A DNA stretch of 64,000 nt from Streptomyces alanosinicus (GCF_014650595.1 NZ_BMVG01000005.1:310001-374000), one strand, 5' to 3'. Shown: positions 34,851-44,573, numbered from the stretch's first letter. Translations and numbers: made by a program. The notes: generated from the letters alone by a model not told the origin.

Positions 34851-35546
34851 TCAGGGATCCGGCTGCGCGTACCCGTTCTGCCAGGCCCAGGCGGCGATCT
34901 CGACCCGGTTCCGGGCGGCGAGCCTCAGCTGGACGCTGGACAGGTGGGTCTTGACGGTGGAGAGCGAGACATAGAGTTCGGCGGCGATCTCGGCGTTGGT
35001 GCGGCCGAGGGCCACCAGCCGGACCACGTCGAGTTCACGCCCGGTGAGCGGTTCCGGGGGTGGCGCGGGCCGGGGTGCCGGGGCGGGCTGGGTGCCGGTG
35101 GTGAGATGTCTGAGCAGCCGTACGGTGACGGACGGCGAGATGAGCGAGTCTCCCGCCGCGGCGGCGCGGACCGCTTCGGCGAGGAGGGTCGGTCCGGAGT
35201 CCTTGAGCAGGAAACCGCAGGCGCCGCCGCGCAGTGCGCCGTAGACGTACTCGTCGAGGTCGAAGGTGGTGACGACGACCACCCGCAGCGGGTCGACGAC
35301 ATCGGGTCCGGCGAGCAGCCGGGGCGCCTCCAGGCCGTCCAGCTTCGGCATCCGGATGTCCAGCAGGCAGACGTCCGGCCGTACCCGCCGGGCCAGCGCG
35401 ACGGCCTCCTCGCCGTCGGCCACCTCCGCGACGACGGTGATGTCGGGCTGGGCGTCCAGGAAGAAGCGGAAGCCGGTGCGGACCATGTCCTGGTCGTCGG
35501 CGATCAGCACGCGGAGCGGCGCAGCGGGCGGGCTGGGGACGCTCAT
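34851..35546 (-). CDS. NarL/LuxR-type response regulator (orphan)
   Basis: 231 residues: receiver domain (10-130) with acidic pair DD near residue 17, phosphoacceptor in CLLDIRMPKLDG and Lys in LLKDSG; then a LuxR HTH (165-225: LTGRELDVVRLVALGRTNAEIA and VSLSTVKTHLSSV). It should bind DNA after phosphorylation by a sensor kinase. No kinase gene is next to it; the region upstream holds only decayed genes, so the partner has probably been lost or lies elsewhere. ATG at 35546 fits the usual N-terminus. Confidence 0.92.
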   Translation of the reverse strand: MSVPSPPAAPLRVLIADDQDMVRTGFRFFLDAQPDITVVAEVADGEEAVALARRVRPDVCLLDIRMPKLDGLEAPRLLAGPDVVDPLRVVVVTTFDLDEYVYGALRGGACGFLLKDSGPTLLAEAVRAAAAGDSLISPSVTVRLLRHLTTGTQPAPAPRPAPPPEPLTGRELDVVRLVALGRTNAEIAAELYVSLSTVKTHLSSVQLRLAARNRVEIAAWAWQNGYAQPDP

Positions 35547-35623
35547 GGCCTGATCATGCCTCACCCGGGCCGCGGTTCGGCGGCCCGCCGCCGCGGTCGC
35601 GGCGACGGGCCGTCCGGCGGTGG

Positions 35624-36190
35624 TCAGTCGGCCGCTCGTGCCGCGTCGGCGGTCACCTTCCGCAGCAGTGGTCTGCTGCCACGGATCGCGCCCGGCACGG
35701 CGCACGCGCCGATGGCACACAGACGCCGAGCTGGATCGCACCGCCGGTGTCGAGGGTGGCACCGGCCGCCTTGTTGAGCTGGTAGGAGCCGTAGGCCCCC
35801 ATGGCGGTGGTGCCACCGGCCAGCACGACCAGGGGAATGACGGTCTCCCGCACCCGCGCCCTGTCCAGGACCCCCAGGGGGGTGCCCGCCAGCCGCAGCA
35901 GGCCGTAGACGCGGCGACGGTCGAGGACGTTCCCGCGCCGAGCGGGGGCAGGGCGGTGACAGCGGCGTCGAGCTGTGCCTGACCGCCCTCGACGCGGGCG
36001 ATGGCACCGGGGCCGCCGCCGAGGAGACCACCGGCGTCGTCGGTGCGGCCGACGGTGACGGTGACGGTGGCGGTCAGGCCCGCCCGGTGCAGCAGGGTGC
36101 GTGCCTCGGCGGCGGTGTGCCTCGCGTCGGCGGCATGAGCGGTGGGCACGGCGACCTGGCCGCGGTCCGGGGAGCCGTCGGCGCCGAGCA
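35624..36190 (-). pseudogene. Remnant of an FtsX-type ABC transporter permease
   Basis: Joined across two frame changes (near 35935 and near 35710) the sequence gives GAIARVEGGQAQLDAAVTAL, RRRVYGLLRLAGTPLGVLDR, ETVIPLVVLAGGTTAMGAYG, YQLNKAAGATLDTGGAIQLG and RPLLRKVTADAARAAD, the typical C-terminal quarter of streptomycete FtsX/MacB-like permeases. The N-terminal membrane helices are missing and the 5' part runs into the tautomerase remnant. At least three lesions, so it is not functional. Confidence 0.75.
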
Positions 36191-36191
36191 A

Positions 36192-36308
36192 CCGGTCCCG
36201 CTCGGGGATCTCCAGCACGTCCACGAGTGCCCGGCGTGCCGCGTCGGCGATCTCCCTGATGTCCTCGGGACGGCGGCCGCGGATGAGATCGATGCGTACA
36301 AGTGGCAT
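36192..36308 (-). pseudogene. Truncated 4-oxalocrotonate tautomerase-like gene
   Basis: From ATG 36308 the frame reads MPLVRIDLIRGRRPEDIREI and goes on to VDVLEIPERDR, the first 39 residues of a tautomerase with the catalytic Pro after the start Met. Family similarity then stops and the sequence continues into the permease remnant. It lies directly downstream of a LysR gene, a common arrangement for intact tautomerase genes, so a deletion has joined it to foreign sequence. Confidence 0.7.
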
Positions 36309-36345
36309 GACGCATGGATGCTCGGACACCCGGCCGAGGCGAGGG

Positions 36346-37203
36346 TCACTGCGCCGCCGTCTGTACGGCGGCCTCCAGGAATCGGCGGATCAGAGCCCGC
36401 TGCGCGTCGGGGAAGTGGACCAGGCTGACGGGGCTGGCCGGCGCGTCGGTGAGCGGGATGTAGCGGAGCGCCGGGTGCCGGGTACGGCGCTGCGCGACCT
36501 CCGGGACGATGCCGATGCCCCGGTTCGCGGCCACCGTCTCCAGCCACTCGTCGTAGTTCGACGTTTCGATGATCCGCTCCGGGCGCTGGTCCGCCGGCCA
36601 CGACCAGGGGCCGGTGGTGCCGCTGACCGTGTTGACGACCAGGGGCCAGTGCCGGACGTCGGTCCAGTCCAGATGGCCGAGGCGGGCCAGATCGCAGTGC
36701 TCGGAGCATACGGCGATGCGCGGCTCGTCGAAGAGATGCAAGGTCCGCGCCCCTTTGGGCGCGTCGACGTCGCCCCGGACCACCGCGATGTCGAGCGCGC
36801 GCTGGCGCAACGCCTGGAGGGGGTCGTCGGTCCGGGTCAGGGCGACCGTCGCTCCCGTGCTCTCCTCGAAGCGGCTGACCGTCTGCTGCGTCCAGGGATC
36901 CGGCAGCAGCCAGCTGAAGCCGAGCCGCAGGGTGACACGGTGGTGTGCTACGGCGAGGGCCTGGTCCAGGGTCGCGAGGACGCGCTCGACGTGCACCAAG
37001 AACTCCGCACCGGTGTCGGTCAGTTCGACGTGCCGTGAGGAGCGGTCGAGCAGACGGACGCTCAGATTGCCCTCCAGCTGCGCGACCGTACGGCTCAGCG
37101 CCGGCTGGGTGATCAGCAGTTCCTCGGCTGCCCGGGAGAACGAGCGGTGGCGGGCCACGGACGCGAAGGCCCGAAGGTGACGGAATTCGACGTCCATGGT
37201 CAT
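36346..37203 (-). CDS. LysR-family transcriptional regulator
   Basis: 285 residues: N-terminal winged HTH (FRHLRAFASVARHRSFSRAA, ITQPALSRTVAQLE) and a substrate-binding domain of periplasmic-protein fold (about 95-280). Intact along its length. ATG at 37203 has AGAGGGA upstream. LysR proteins normally control a neighbouring gene; here the neighbour is the truncated tautomerase, so the original target may be gone. Confidence 0.9.
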   Translation of the reverse strand: MTMDVEFRHLRAFASVARHRSFSRAAEELLITQPALSRTVAQLEGNLSVRLLDRSSRHVELTDTGAEFLVHVERVLATLDQALAVAHHRVTLRLGFSWLLPDPWTQQTVSRFEESTGATVALTRTDDPLQALRQRALDIAVVRGDVDAPKGARTLHLFDEPRIAVCSEHCDLARLGHLDWTDVRHWPLVVNTVSGTTGPWSWPADQRPERIIETSNYDEWLETVAANRGIGIVPEVAQRRTRHPALRYIPLTDAPASPVSLVHFPDAQRALIRRFLEAAVQTAAQ

Positions 37204-37281
37204 CGCGTCCCTCTGCAGCATTCATGCCTGCTGTGCATAGCGCCAGCTTAACCGGCATTTCCGTGCAGACATCCGGTGTGT

Positions 37282-37536
37282 TCAGGAACGCCAGTAGTTG
37301 TTCGCCGCCGCGATGGTCTGGAACTCCAGGGCCTCCACCTGACTCGCGCGCATGAGGCTTTCCGGGGTCGTGGCGTAGTTGGGGCGGCCGCCTTGGAGGA
37401 CGTCCAGGCCGGGCTGGATGTTGTGGATGGTGTGGCGGGCCAGGGTGAGGGCCAGGGCTCGGCCCTCCTCGGGGGTGGCGGTCAGCAGGGAGTTGCCGGG
37501 GACCAGGACCATGCCTTCTTCGGGTACGCGTGCCAT
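37282..37536 (-). pseudogene. Unidentified fragment downstream of the sarcosine oxidase operon
   Basis: An 84-residue frame (EGMVLVPGNSLLTATPEEGR, ARHTIHNIQPGLDVLQGG, ending AANNYWRS) has good coding character but looks like the C-terminal part of something longer: in another frame just upstream there is AVAMAMAANLGGVFGIAGRG. I do not recognise the family. It lies 76 bases beyond the soxG stop on the same strand, so it may have been the last gene of that operon before a frameshift or deletion. Confidence 0.4.
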
Positions 37537-37611
37537 GGAGGAAGGGACTGCCCCTGCCCGCGATGCCGAAGACGCCCCCGAGGTTCGCCGCCATGGCCAT
37601 CGCCACGGCCG

Positions 37612-38226
37612 TCACCTCCCGTCCCAGCCCCGACCGCCGGTGTCCGACCGGTATTCCGTGCAGGCGTCGAGCAGCCAGGTGGCCAGGTAGGAGGCGAAGG
37701 AGGAGCGGACCAGCAGCCGGACGCCGGACGGCTCTTCCTCACGTACCACGAGGGTGACCGGGGCCTGGGCCAGCAGGGTGGTCAGGCAGGAGCCGGCGGG
37801 TGTCACCCGCGGATCCAGATCGAGGGCACAGCCCTGGGCCAGTACCGTGCGGACGAGGGGCCCGGACAGGGCCAGCGTGGTGCGCTGTGCCGAGACATCG
37901 GTGACGGTGGCGAAGTCGTCACCGATGGCCGAGCGCAGCCGCGCGAGGAGGTCGTCCTGCCGGCCGTCAGGAGCGACCAGCAGCCATTCGTCCGGGCCCG
38001 TCCACAGCACCTCCACGTCGCCCGGCGACCCGGCGCGCAGGGGGCCCGGCAGGATGATGCCCAGGCAGTCCTCGACGGCCTTCGCCGCGGCGCTGCCGGG
38101 CTCCACGCGCAGCGTGAGCTGGGTCAGAAAGGGCAGCTCCCGCACCCGCAGTCCGGTCGGCAGCTGTGCGAAGCGGTCCTGCCACCCGGACAGCGGGCTG
38201 AAGCGCGCGGGTGTCTCAACCGTCAC
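37612..38226 (-). CDS. soxG: Sarcosine oxidase gamma subunit
   Basis: 204 residues. The order FSPLSGW, LTLRVEP, LWTGPDEWLL, DVSAQRTTLALSGP and LLVRSSFASYLATWLLD follows the gamma subunit of heterotetrameric sarcosine oxidase, a protein of the GcvT-like fold needed for assembly. GTG at 38226 overlaps the end of soxA by 11 bases. Last intact gene of soxBDAG. Confidence 0.9.
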   Translation of the reverse strand: MTVETPARFSPLSGWQDRFAQLPTGLRVRELPFLTQLTLRVEPGSAAAKAVEDCLGIILPGPLRAGSPGDVEVLWTGPDEWLLVAPDGRQDDLLARLRSAIGDDFATVTDVSAQRTTLALSGPLVRTVLAQGCALDLDPRVTPAGSCLTTLLAQAPVTLVVREEEPSGVRLLVRSSFASYLATWLLDACTEYRSDTGGRGWDGR

Positions 38227-41086
38227 GGCGAGTTCCCTCCTTGTCGAAGAGCACAGGGTCGGTCACGGTCACCGGGACGGTCCGGCCGTCCAGCGGGACG
38301 TAGAGGGTCTCGCCGATGCGCCGGGTCCCCGAGCGCACCAGCGCCAGGGCGAACGTCCGCCGCAGGGCGTCGCTCCGGTAGCTGGAGGTGACGTGACCGA
38401 GCATGGGGACCGGTGGTTCCGGGATGCTGCTGGTGGCGATGATCTGGGCGCCTTCGGGGAGAAGGACCTGTTCGTCGGCCGGCAGCAGGGCCACCAGCTG
38501 CTTGCGGTCCTCGCGCCGGTTCTCCGCACGGGTGAAGGACCGCTTGCCGACGAAGTCCGGCTTCTTCTTCGACACGGCCCACGACATGCCCAGGTCCTGC
38601 GGGGTGACGGTGCCGTCGGTGTCCTGCCCGACGATGGGGTAGGCCTTCTCGGCGCGCAGGACGTGCATCGTCTCGGTGCCGTACGGGGTGATGCCGAATG
38701 CGCTGCCGGCCGTGTGGAGGGCCTTCCACACGGTGATGCCGTACCAGGCGGGTACGTTGATCTCGTAGGCGAGTTCGCCGGAGAAGCTGATACGGCACAC
38801 GCGCGCGGGGACCCCGGCGACGGTGGTGTCCTGCCAGGACATGAAGGGGAAGGCGTCGTTGCCGACGTCCAGGCCCGGGGCCGCCAGGGCCAGCACGTCG
38901 CGGGAGCGGGGGCCGACCAGCGGGATCGTCACCCAGTGCTCGGTGACGGACGTGAGGTGCACGCGCAGGCCGGGCCACTCCGTCTGCAGCCACTCCTCCA
39001 TCCATTCGAGGATCCCGGCCGCGTTGCCGGTGGTCGTGGTCAGCAGGAACTCCTCCTCGGCGACCCGGATCACGGTGCCGTCGTCGATGACCATGCCGTC
39101 GACGCCGCACATCACGCCGTACCGGATCCGGCCCACCTTGAGGGTGCTCATCAGGTTGGTGTAGAGCCGGTCCAGCAGGATGCCGGCGTCCGGCCCCCGC
39201 ACGTTGATCTTGCCGAGCGTGGAGCCGTCCATCATCGCGACACCGGTGCGAGCAGCCCGGCACTCGCGCAGTACGGCCTCGTCCGTCGTCTCGCCCGCCC
39301 GGGGGTAGTACCAGGGGCGCTTCCACTGGCCGACGTCCTCGAACAGGGCGCCGTGCTCGACATGCCAGGGGTGCAGGGCGGTCACCCGCACCGGATCGAA
39401 CAGTTCACCGCGGTTGCGGCCCGCGAGGGCGGCGAACGCGACCGGCACGGCGGGCGGACGGAAGCGGGTGGGGCCGAGGTCCGCGACGTCCACGCCCAGC
39501 GACTCGGCGACGATGCCCGAGGCCATCACGCCCGACGTACGGCCCTGGTCGTGAGCGGTGCCGATGGTGGTGTAGCGCTTGACGTGCTCCACCGACCGCA
39601 GGCCCGCCCCGGTCGCCCGCAGGACGTCGGAGACGGTCGCGTCGCGTTGCAGGTCGACGAACTGTTTCGAGCCGTCCTGGCCGTCGTGACCGTCCTGTGG
39701 GCTCGGGACCCGCCAGAGCACCCGGGTGGGTGCTCCGTCCGGGAGCGGGGCCGTGGTCGGTACGGCGATCGTCCCGCCCGTCCTGCCGAGGGCCGACAGA
39801 GCCTGCCGGGCGGCGTCCACGCCGTCGGCGAGGGCGCCGGACAGGGTGAACGCACCGCCGGCCGATCCCGCCGTGCGGACGCCGTCCGGTGCGTGCGCGG
39901 GGACGAAGGCGCCGATCCCGCCGTCGTAGCGCAGGGTGCCGCGGGCCTGGCTGAACAGGGCCACCGCGGGGTTCCAGCCGCCCGAGACCAGGAGCAGATC
40001 GCAGCCGATGCCCTGCCGCCCGCCGAGGCGTCCCTGGCGGAAGGGGGCGACGTGGGCACGCGTGACGCGTTCGATGCCGCTCGTGCCGGTGACGACATGG
40101 CCCGCGCGTATGCCGATGCCGCGTTCGGCGCAGGCGGTGCGCCAGTGCTCCGGCACCTCCTCGCGTGCGTCGATCACGGCGGCGATCCGTGTGCCCGCGC
40201 CGGCCAGTTCGAGTGCGGCAGGGTAGGCGCTGTCGTTCGTGGTGAACACGACGGCCTGCCGTCCGGGCAGTACGCCGAAGCGGTTGAGGTAGGTGCGGGC
40301 CGAGCCGGCCAGCATGATCCCGGGGCGGTCGTTGTTGTCGAAGGCGACCGGACGCTCGTGGGCGCCGGTGGCGTACACCACCTGCTGGGCGCGGATGCGC
40401 CAGATCCGCTGCCGCGAGACATGGGCGGGTGCCGCGGCACCGAGGTGGTCGGTGCGCTTCTCCAGGGCCAGGACGAGTCCGTCGTCGTAGTGGCCGAAGG
40501 CGGTGGTGCGTTGCAGTACCCGCACGTCCGCGCAGTCGTCGAGTTCCGCGAGGACGGTGCCGACCCATCGCGTCGCCGGTGCGCCGTCGATCCGTTCCTG
40601 GCTGCCGAGCAGCGACCCGCCCGGCTGCGGCAGTTCGTCGACGAGGATCACCCGGACTCCGGCCCGGGCGGCCGCCAGCGTGGTGGCCAGGCCCGCCGGG
40701 CCCGCGCCGACGACCAGCAGATCGCAGTGGGCGTGCATGGTGTCGTAGCGAGCGGTGTCCGGCTCGCCGCTCAGCCTGCCCCGGCCGGACAGACCCCGGG
40801 CGACGAGGCCGTCGTACAGCTCCACGGTGGTGGCCGTGAGCATGGGCTCGGGGAAGGGGGCTTCGATCTGCACGAGCGCGTTGGGCTCCTCGGCTCCGGC
40901 GGCCAGGACACCGCGCGGCCGGCCGTACCTGATGCTGTCGGCCACGTGGTGCACGCCGTTGGCCAGCAGGGCGGAGGCGAGGGTGTCGCCGGGGTGCCCG
41001 GTGTAGGCGGTGCCGTCGAAGGTGAAGGAGAGCGTGGTGTCCCGGTCGACGCGACCGTGGCCCGGCGCGCGGAAGGGGGTGTTCAT
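38216..41086 (-). CDS. soxA: Sarcosine oxidase alpha subunit
   Basis: 956 residues. Order: ferredoxin-like N-terminal domain (DTTLSFTFDGTAYTGHPGDT), NAD-binding Rossmann fold (LLVVGAGPAGLATTLAAARAG near residue 126), disulfide-oxidoreductase-like middle, and a C-terminal GcvT/aminomethyltransferase-like half (ending at about residue 950) that binds tetrahydrofolate. The complex oxidises sarcosine to glycine, H2O2 and 5,10-methylene-THF. The ATG overlaps the soxD stop (ATGA). Confidence 0.95.
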   Translation of the reverse strand: MNTPFRAPGHGRVDRDTTLSFTFDGTAYTGHPGDTLASALLANGVHHVADSIRYGRPRGVLAAGAEEPNALVQIEAPFPEPMLTATTVELYDGLVARGLSGRGRLSGEPDTARYDTMHAHCDLLVVGAGPAGLATTLAAARAGVRVILVDELPQPGGSLLGSQERIDGAPATRWVGTVLAELDDCADVRVLQRTTAFGHYDDGLVLALEKRTDHLGAAAPAHVSRQRIWRIRAQQVVYATGAHERPVAFDNNDRPGIMLAGSARTYLNRFGVLPGRQAVVFTTNDSAYPAALELAGAGTRIAAVIDAREEVPEHWRTACAERGIGIRAGHVVTGTSGIERVTRAHVAPFRQGRLGGRQGIGCDLLLVSGGWNPAVALFSQARGTLRYDGGIGAFVPAHAPDGVRTAGSAGGAFTLSGALADGVDAARQALSALGRTGGTIAVPTTAPLPDGAPTRVLWRVPSPQDGHDGQDGSKQFVDLQRDATVSDVLRATGAGLRSVEHVKRYTTIGTAHDQGRTSGVMASGIVAESLGVDVADLGPTRFRPPAVPVAFAALAGRNRGELFDPVRVTALHPWHVEHGALFEDVGQWKRPWYYPRAGETTDEAVLRECRAARTGVAMMDGSTLGKINVRGPDAGILLDRLYTNLMSTLKVGRIRYGVMCGVDGMVIDDGTVIRVAEEEFLLTTTTGNAAGILEWMEEWLQTEWPGLRVHLTSVTEHWVTIPLVGPRSRDVLALAAPGLDVGNDAFPFMSWQDTTVAGVPARVCRISFSGELAYEINVPAWYGITVWKALHTAGSAFGITPYGTETMHVLRAEKAYPIVGQDTDGTVTPQDLGMSWAVSKKKPDFVGKRSFTRAENRREDRKQLVALLPADEQVLLPEGAQIIATSSIPEPPVPMLGHVTSSYRSDALRRTFALALVRSGTRRIGETLYVPLDGRTVPVTVTDPVLFDKEGTRRDG

Positions 41087-41409
41087 CGGCCGGCCTCCTG
41101 GCCCTCGGCATGCTGTGCGGCGGGTGCGGTGCCCGTCCGGGAAGGGCGCTCGGCCCGGTTGTCGTGGACCGAGAGGAACTCGTGGGTGACGGTGTCGCGC
41201 AGGGCGTTGAACCAGCGCCGGCAGCCGGCCGAGTGCACCCACCGTTCGGCGAACGGGCCCTTGGGGTTGTCGCGGAAGAAGACGTACTGGGCCCACTGTT
41301 CGTCATCGAGTGCGTAAGGGTCGTCGGGGTAGGCGATGTGTGCCTGCCCGCCGTAGTGGAATTCGATCTCCTCGCGCTCACCGCACCAGGGGCAGGCTAT
41401 GAGCTGCAT
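41083..41409 (-). CDS. soxD: Sarcosine oxidase delta subunit
   Basis: 108 residues with the zinc-binding CPWCG motif at the N-terminus and the third and fourth ligands around HSAGCRRWF; FRDNPKGPFAERWVH is the family signature. Small zinc subunit of heterotetrameric sarcosine oxidase. Lies between soxB and soxA; 26-base gap from soxB. The C-terminal 20 residues are a non-conserved tail. Confidence 0.93.
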   Translation of the reverse strand: MQLIACPWCGEREEIEFHYGGQAHIAYPDDPYALDDEQWAQYVFFRDNPKGPFAERWVHSAGCRRWFNALRDTVTHEFLSVHDNRAERPSRTGTAPAAQHAEGQEAGR

Positions 41410-41435
41410 GTCGGTCTCCTCGGCCAGGGCGGTGG

Positions 41436-42680
41436 TCAGTGCGCGACGGCGGCCGCGCCGTGCTCGTCGACCAGGGCGCCGGTGGTGAAACGAGCGAGGG
41501 TGAAGGGCGCGTTGTAGGGGTGTGGTCCGCCGGTGGCGACGGTGTGCGCGAAGCACCAGCCGACGCCCGGGGTGGCCTTGAAACCGCCGGTGCCCCAGCC
41601 GCAGTTGAGGTAGAGGTCCTCGACGGGGGTCAGGCCGACGATGGGGGAGGCGTCCGGGGTGACGTCGACGATGCCGGCCCAGGTGCGCAGCATGTGGGCG
41701 CGGGCGAAGACGGGGAAGAGTTCCAGGGCGGCGGCCATCTGGCGCTCCAGGATGTGGAAGGCGCCGCGCTGTCCGTAGCCGTTGTAGCTGTCGATGCCGG
41801 CGCCCATGACGAGTTCGCCCTTGTGGGCCTGGGAGACATACACGTGCACGGCGTTCGACATCACCACGGTCGGGTGCACGGGTTCGAGGAGCTCCGAGAC
41901 CAGGGCCTGCAGCGGGTGGCTCTGCAGGGGCAGCCGCAGACCGGCCAGGGCGGCCAGCACGGAGGAGTGCCCGGCGGCCGCCAGCGCGACCTTCCCGGCC
42001 GCGATGGGGCCGCGGGTGGTCCGCACGCCTCGTACCCGGCCGTCGACGATGTCGAGGCCGGTGACCTCGCAGTCCTGGATCAGGTCGATGCCGTACGCGT
42101 CGGCCTTCCGGGCGAAGCCCCAGGCGACGTAGTCGTGCTTGGCGATGCCCGCGCGCGGCTGGTAGGTGGCGCCGAGCACGGGATAGCGCACGTCCGGTGA
42201 GATGTTGACGATGGGACAGACCTTGGCGACCTCGTCCGGCTCCAGCCACTCGGCGTCGATGCCGTTGAGCTGGTTGGCGTGGACGCGCCGCTTGCTGTCG
42301 CGGATGTCCTGGAGGCTGTGGGCGAGGTTGAGCACGCCACGCTGGCTGAACAGGATGGGGTATTCGAGGTCCTCTTCGAGGGTCTCCCAGAGCTTGAGGG
42401 AGTGCTCGTAGATGCCGGAGCTCTCGTCCCAGAGGTAGTTGGAGCGGATGATGGTCGTGTTGCGGGCCATGTTGCCGCCCGCGAGCCAGCCCTTCTCCAG
42501 GACCGCGACATTGGTGATGCCGTGGTTCTTGGCCAGGTAGTAGGCCGTGGCCAGGCCGTGTCCGCCGCCGCCGACGATGACGACGTCGTACGACGGTTTG
42601 GGGTCGGGGTTGCGCCACAGGAAGTCGGGATGGTCGGGCAGGACGTCGCCGGGGTGGGGGTCGGGGACGTGGGCAGTCAT
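41436..42680 (-). CDS. soxB: Sarcosine oxidase beta subunit
   Basis: 414 residues, FAD-dependent amine oxidase of the DAO family. The dinucleotide motif is [18 protein letters not shown]; a conserved KHD appears in [12 protein letters not shown] where the family binds FMN covalently through the His. C-terminal [12 protein letters not shown] matches the flavin contact of the beta subunit. ATG at 42680 directly follows a gap that contains a palindromic operator shared with the divergent GntR gene. First gene of the operon. Confidence 0.95.
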   Translation of the reverse strand: MTAHVPDPHPGDVLPDHPDFLWRNPDPKPSYDVVIVGGGGHGLATAYYLAKNHGITNVAVLEKGWLAGGNMARNTTIIRSNYLWDESSGIYEHSLKLWETLEEDLEYPILFSQRGVLNLAHSLQDIRDSKRRVHANQLNGIDAEWLEPDEVAKVCPIVNISPDVRYPVLGATYQPRAGIAKHDYVAWGFARKADAYGIDLIQDCEVTGLDIVDGRVRGVRTTRGPIAAGKVALAAAGHSSVLAALAGLRLPLQSHPLQALVSELLEPVHPTVVMSNAVHVYVSQAHKGELVMGAGIDSYNGYGQRGAFHILERQMAAALELFPVFARAHMLRTWAGIVDVTPDASPIVGLTPVEDLYLNCGWGTGGFKATPGVGWCFAHTVATGGPHPYNAPFTLARFTTGALVDEHGAAAVAH

Positions 42681-42753
42681 GAGAGCTCCCTGGAGACCGA
42701 CTGAAGGGCAACTGGAGATGACTGTGCTGGCAGCTGATGATCGACTGAAGTGA

Positions 42754-42769
42754 GACTGATATATCAATC
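42754..42769. promoter_or_regulatory. Candidate GntR operator between soxB and the GntR gene
   Basis: GACTGATATATCAATC is a near-perfect 16-base palindrome with the perfect core TGATATATCA (42757-42766), standing out as A+T-rich in the 144-base divergent gap. Such TGAT..ATCA sites are bound by GntR/FCD repressors. It lies about 75 bases from each start, suitable for control of both promoters. Confidence 0.7.
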
Positions 42770-42824
42770 TGCTGTTGCGCTACGCTAAGAGGACGGATCG
42801 GCTCGCGTCAAGGGAGGGTTTCGC

Positions 42825-43478
42825 GTGGCTGCGTCGACCGTCGCCGGTCAGGGCGATGGAACGCTGGCGGATCAGGCCTACCGCTCCATCTCGGACCGCC
42901 TGGTGACCCTCCGGATCCGCCCCGGAGAGCCCATCAACGACGAGCGGATCGCCGCCGAACTCGGCTTCGGGCGCACTCCGGTCCGAGAGGCCCTCAAGCG
43001 ACTGGAACACGAGCGGCTCATCGTCGCCTACCCCCGGCGCGGAACCTTCGCCACCGAGGTGCAGATCGCCGATCTCGGACACATCTCGGAAGTCCGCAGA
43101 CAACTGGAGCCGCTCGCCGCGAGCCTGGCCGCGCGCCGCGCCGGCGAGGGCGACCGCGACGCCCTCGACCGGCTGCCGGCACTGCTGGCGGACGCGTCCG
43201 GCAGCGGCACGGACCTGATCCGGCTCGACATGACCGTGCACCGCGCGATCTACGCCGCGACCCGCAATCCCTACCTCGAAGACACGCTGATCAGGTACGA
43301 CAACCTGGCCACGCGGATCTGGTGCCTGTTCCTCGACCGGCTGCCGGGCCTGGCGGGTCACGTCCATGAGCACGGGACTCTGCTGCGCGCCATCATCGAC
43401 GGCGACGAGGAGAAGGCCGCAGCTCTCGCCACGGCACACGTGGAGGGCTTCGAGGCGGCGATCCGCTCGGTCATCTGA
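42825..43478 (+). CDS. GntR-family regulator with FCD domain
   Basis: 217 residues: winged HTH (ISDRLVTLRIRPGEPINDER, then FGRTPVREALKRLEHERL) and an all-helical FCD ligand domain with the metal-binding His/Asp set (LDMTVHRAIY, HVHEHGTLLRAI, HVEGF). GTG at 42825 with AGGGAGG upstream. Being divergent from soxBDAG it most likely represses that operon and responds to a one-carbon or amine metabolite. The molybdenum hydroxylase genes follow on the same strand 267 bases later and might also be under its control. Confidence 0.9.
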   Translation: MAASTVAGQGDGTLADQAYRSISDRLVTLRIRPGEPINDERIAAELGFGRTPVREALKRLEHERLIVAYPRRGTFATEVQIADLGHISEVRRQLEPLAASLAARRAGEGDRDALDRLPALLADASGSGTDLIRLDMTVHRAIYAATRNPYLEDTLIRYDNLATRIWCLFLDRLPGLAGHVHEHGTLLRAIIDGDEEKAAALATAHVEGFEAAIRSVI

Positions 43479-43745
43479 CCTGCGCCCCGTTCCGAGTCTC
43501 GGCCCTGCGTCGAGACTGTCCGGGGCCGAGCGGCTACGTGCAGTCGTCCTCGGTCGGATCCCCGTCCGCATGCTGCGCTAGGGTGGTGGAACAGAAGTGT
43601 CTGTGCCCGCCGGTCTCCCGTGGCTCAGCCGCCCCGAACGGTGTGGCGCGGCGGCTGGCATCTGCTCGGTCCGCGGGAAATCAACAGCGCCGGTGCCACG
43701 GGACAGTCGGCTCCCGTAGGCCCGTTCTCCCGTAGGTCGGTTCTC

Positions 43746-44573
43746 ATGGACCTCAACACCATCACCGAAGTAGTCCGGCGACCGTCCGAGCGGCCCAGCG
43801 CGGACTGGCACGAGGGCGACGCCTGGCTCGCAGGCGGAACATGGCTCTATTCCACGGAGCAGCCGGACCTGCGAAGGCTGATCGACCTGACGGCGCTGCG
43901 CTGGGAGCCTCTTGTCCCGACGGGCGACGGTCTGGAGATCAGCGCCACCTGCACCATTCGCGACCTGTACGCCTTTCCCCGGCCGCAGGGCTGGACCGCC
44001 GCACATCTCTTCCGTACCAGCTGCGAGGCGTTCCTGTCCTCGTTCAAGGTCTGGAACGCGGCGACCGTCGGCGGAAACATCTGCATGTCCCTGCCGGCCG
44101 GCCCGATGATCACGCTGACGGTCGCGCTGGAGGCGCGCTACGAACTATGGGCACCCGACGGCTCCGTACGCTTCGTCGACGCCCTCGATTTCGTCACGGG
44201 CGATCACCGCAACGTCCTCGCCCCCGGGGAGATCCTGCGGCGCGTCACCGTTCCGGAGCACGCGCTGCGCAAACGCACCGCGCACCGTCGCTTCTCGCTG
44301 ACCCGGCTCGGCCGTTCGACGGTGTTCCTCGTCGGCACGCAACGTCTGGGCGCCGATGACCTGCTGCTGACCGTCACCGCCGGCACCACGCGGCCGGTCC
44401 GCATCGCCTTCGACTCCCTGCCCGATGCCCGGACGTTGCGGCGGAGCATCGACGCCGTACCGGCCGACGTATGGTTCGCCGACCCCAATGGGACCCCTGA
44501 CCACCGTCGCCATCTGACCCGGCACTTCGCCGAAGAGATCCGCCGCGAACTCACGGCTGGGGACCTGGCATGA
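43746..44573 (+). CDS. Molybdenum hydroxylase FAD-binding subunit (CoxM/XdhB type)
   Basis: 275 residues. The FAD-binding motif appears as AGGTWLYS near residue 29 and AATVGGNICMSLPAG near 117, the latter normally ATVGGNI; these contact the pyrophosphate and the flavin ring. In xanthine dehydrogenase-type enzymes this subunit passes electrons from the iron-sulfur subunit to NAD. Stop overlaps the next start (ATGA). Preceded by 267 bases without a gene. Confidence 0.88.
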   Translation: MDLNTITEVVRRPSERPSADWHEGDAWLAGGTWLYSTEQPDLRRLIDLTALRWEPLVPTGDGLEISATCTIRDLYAFPRPQGWTAAHLFRTSCEAFLSSFKVWNAATVGGNICMSLPAGPMITLTVALEARYELWAPDGSVRFVDALDFVTGDHRNVLAPGEILRRVTVPEHALRKRTAHRRFSLTRLGRSTVFLVGTQRLGADDLLLTVTAGTTRPVRIAFDSLPDARTLRRSIDAVPADVWFADPNGTPDHRRHLTRHFAEEIRRELTAGDLA

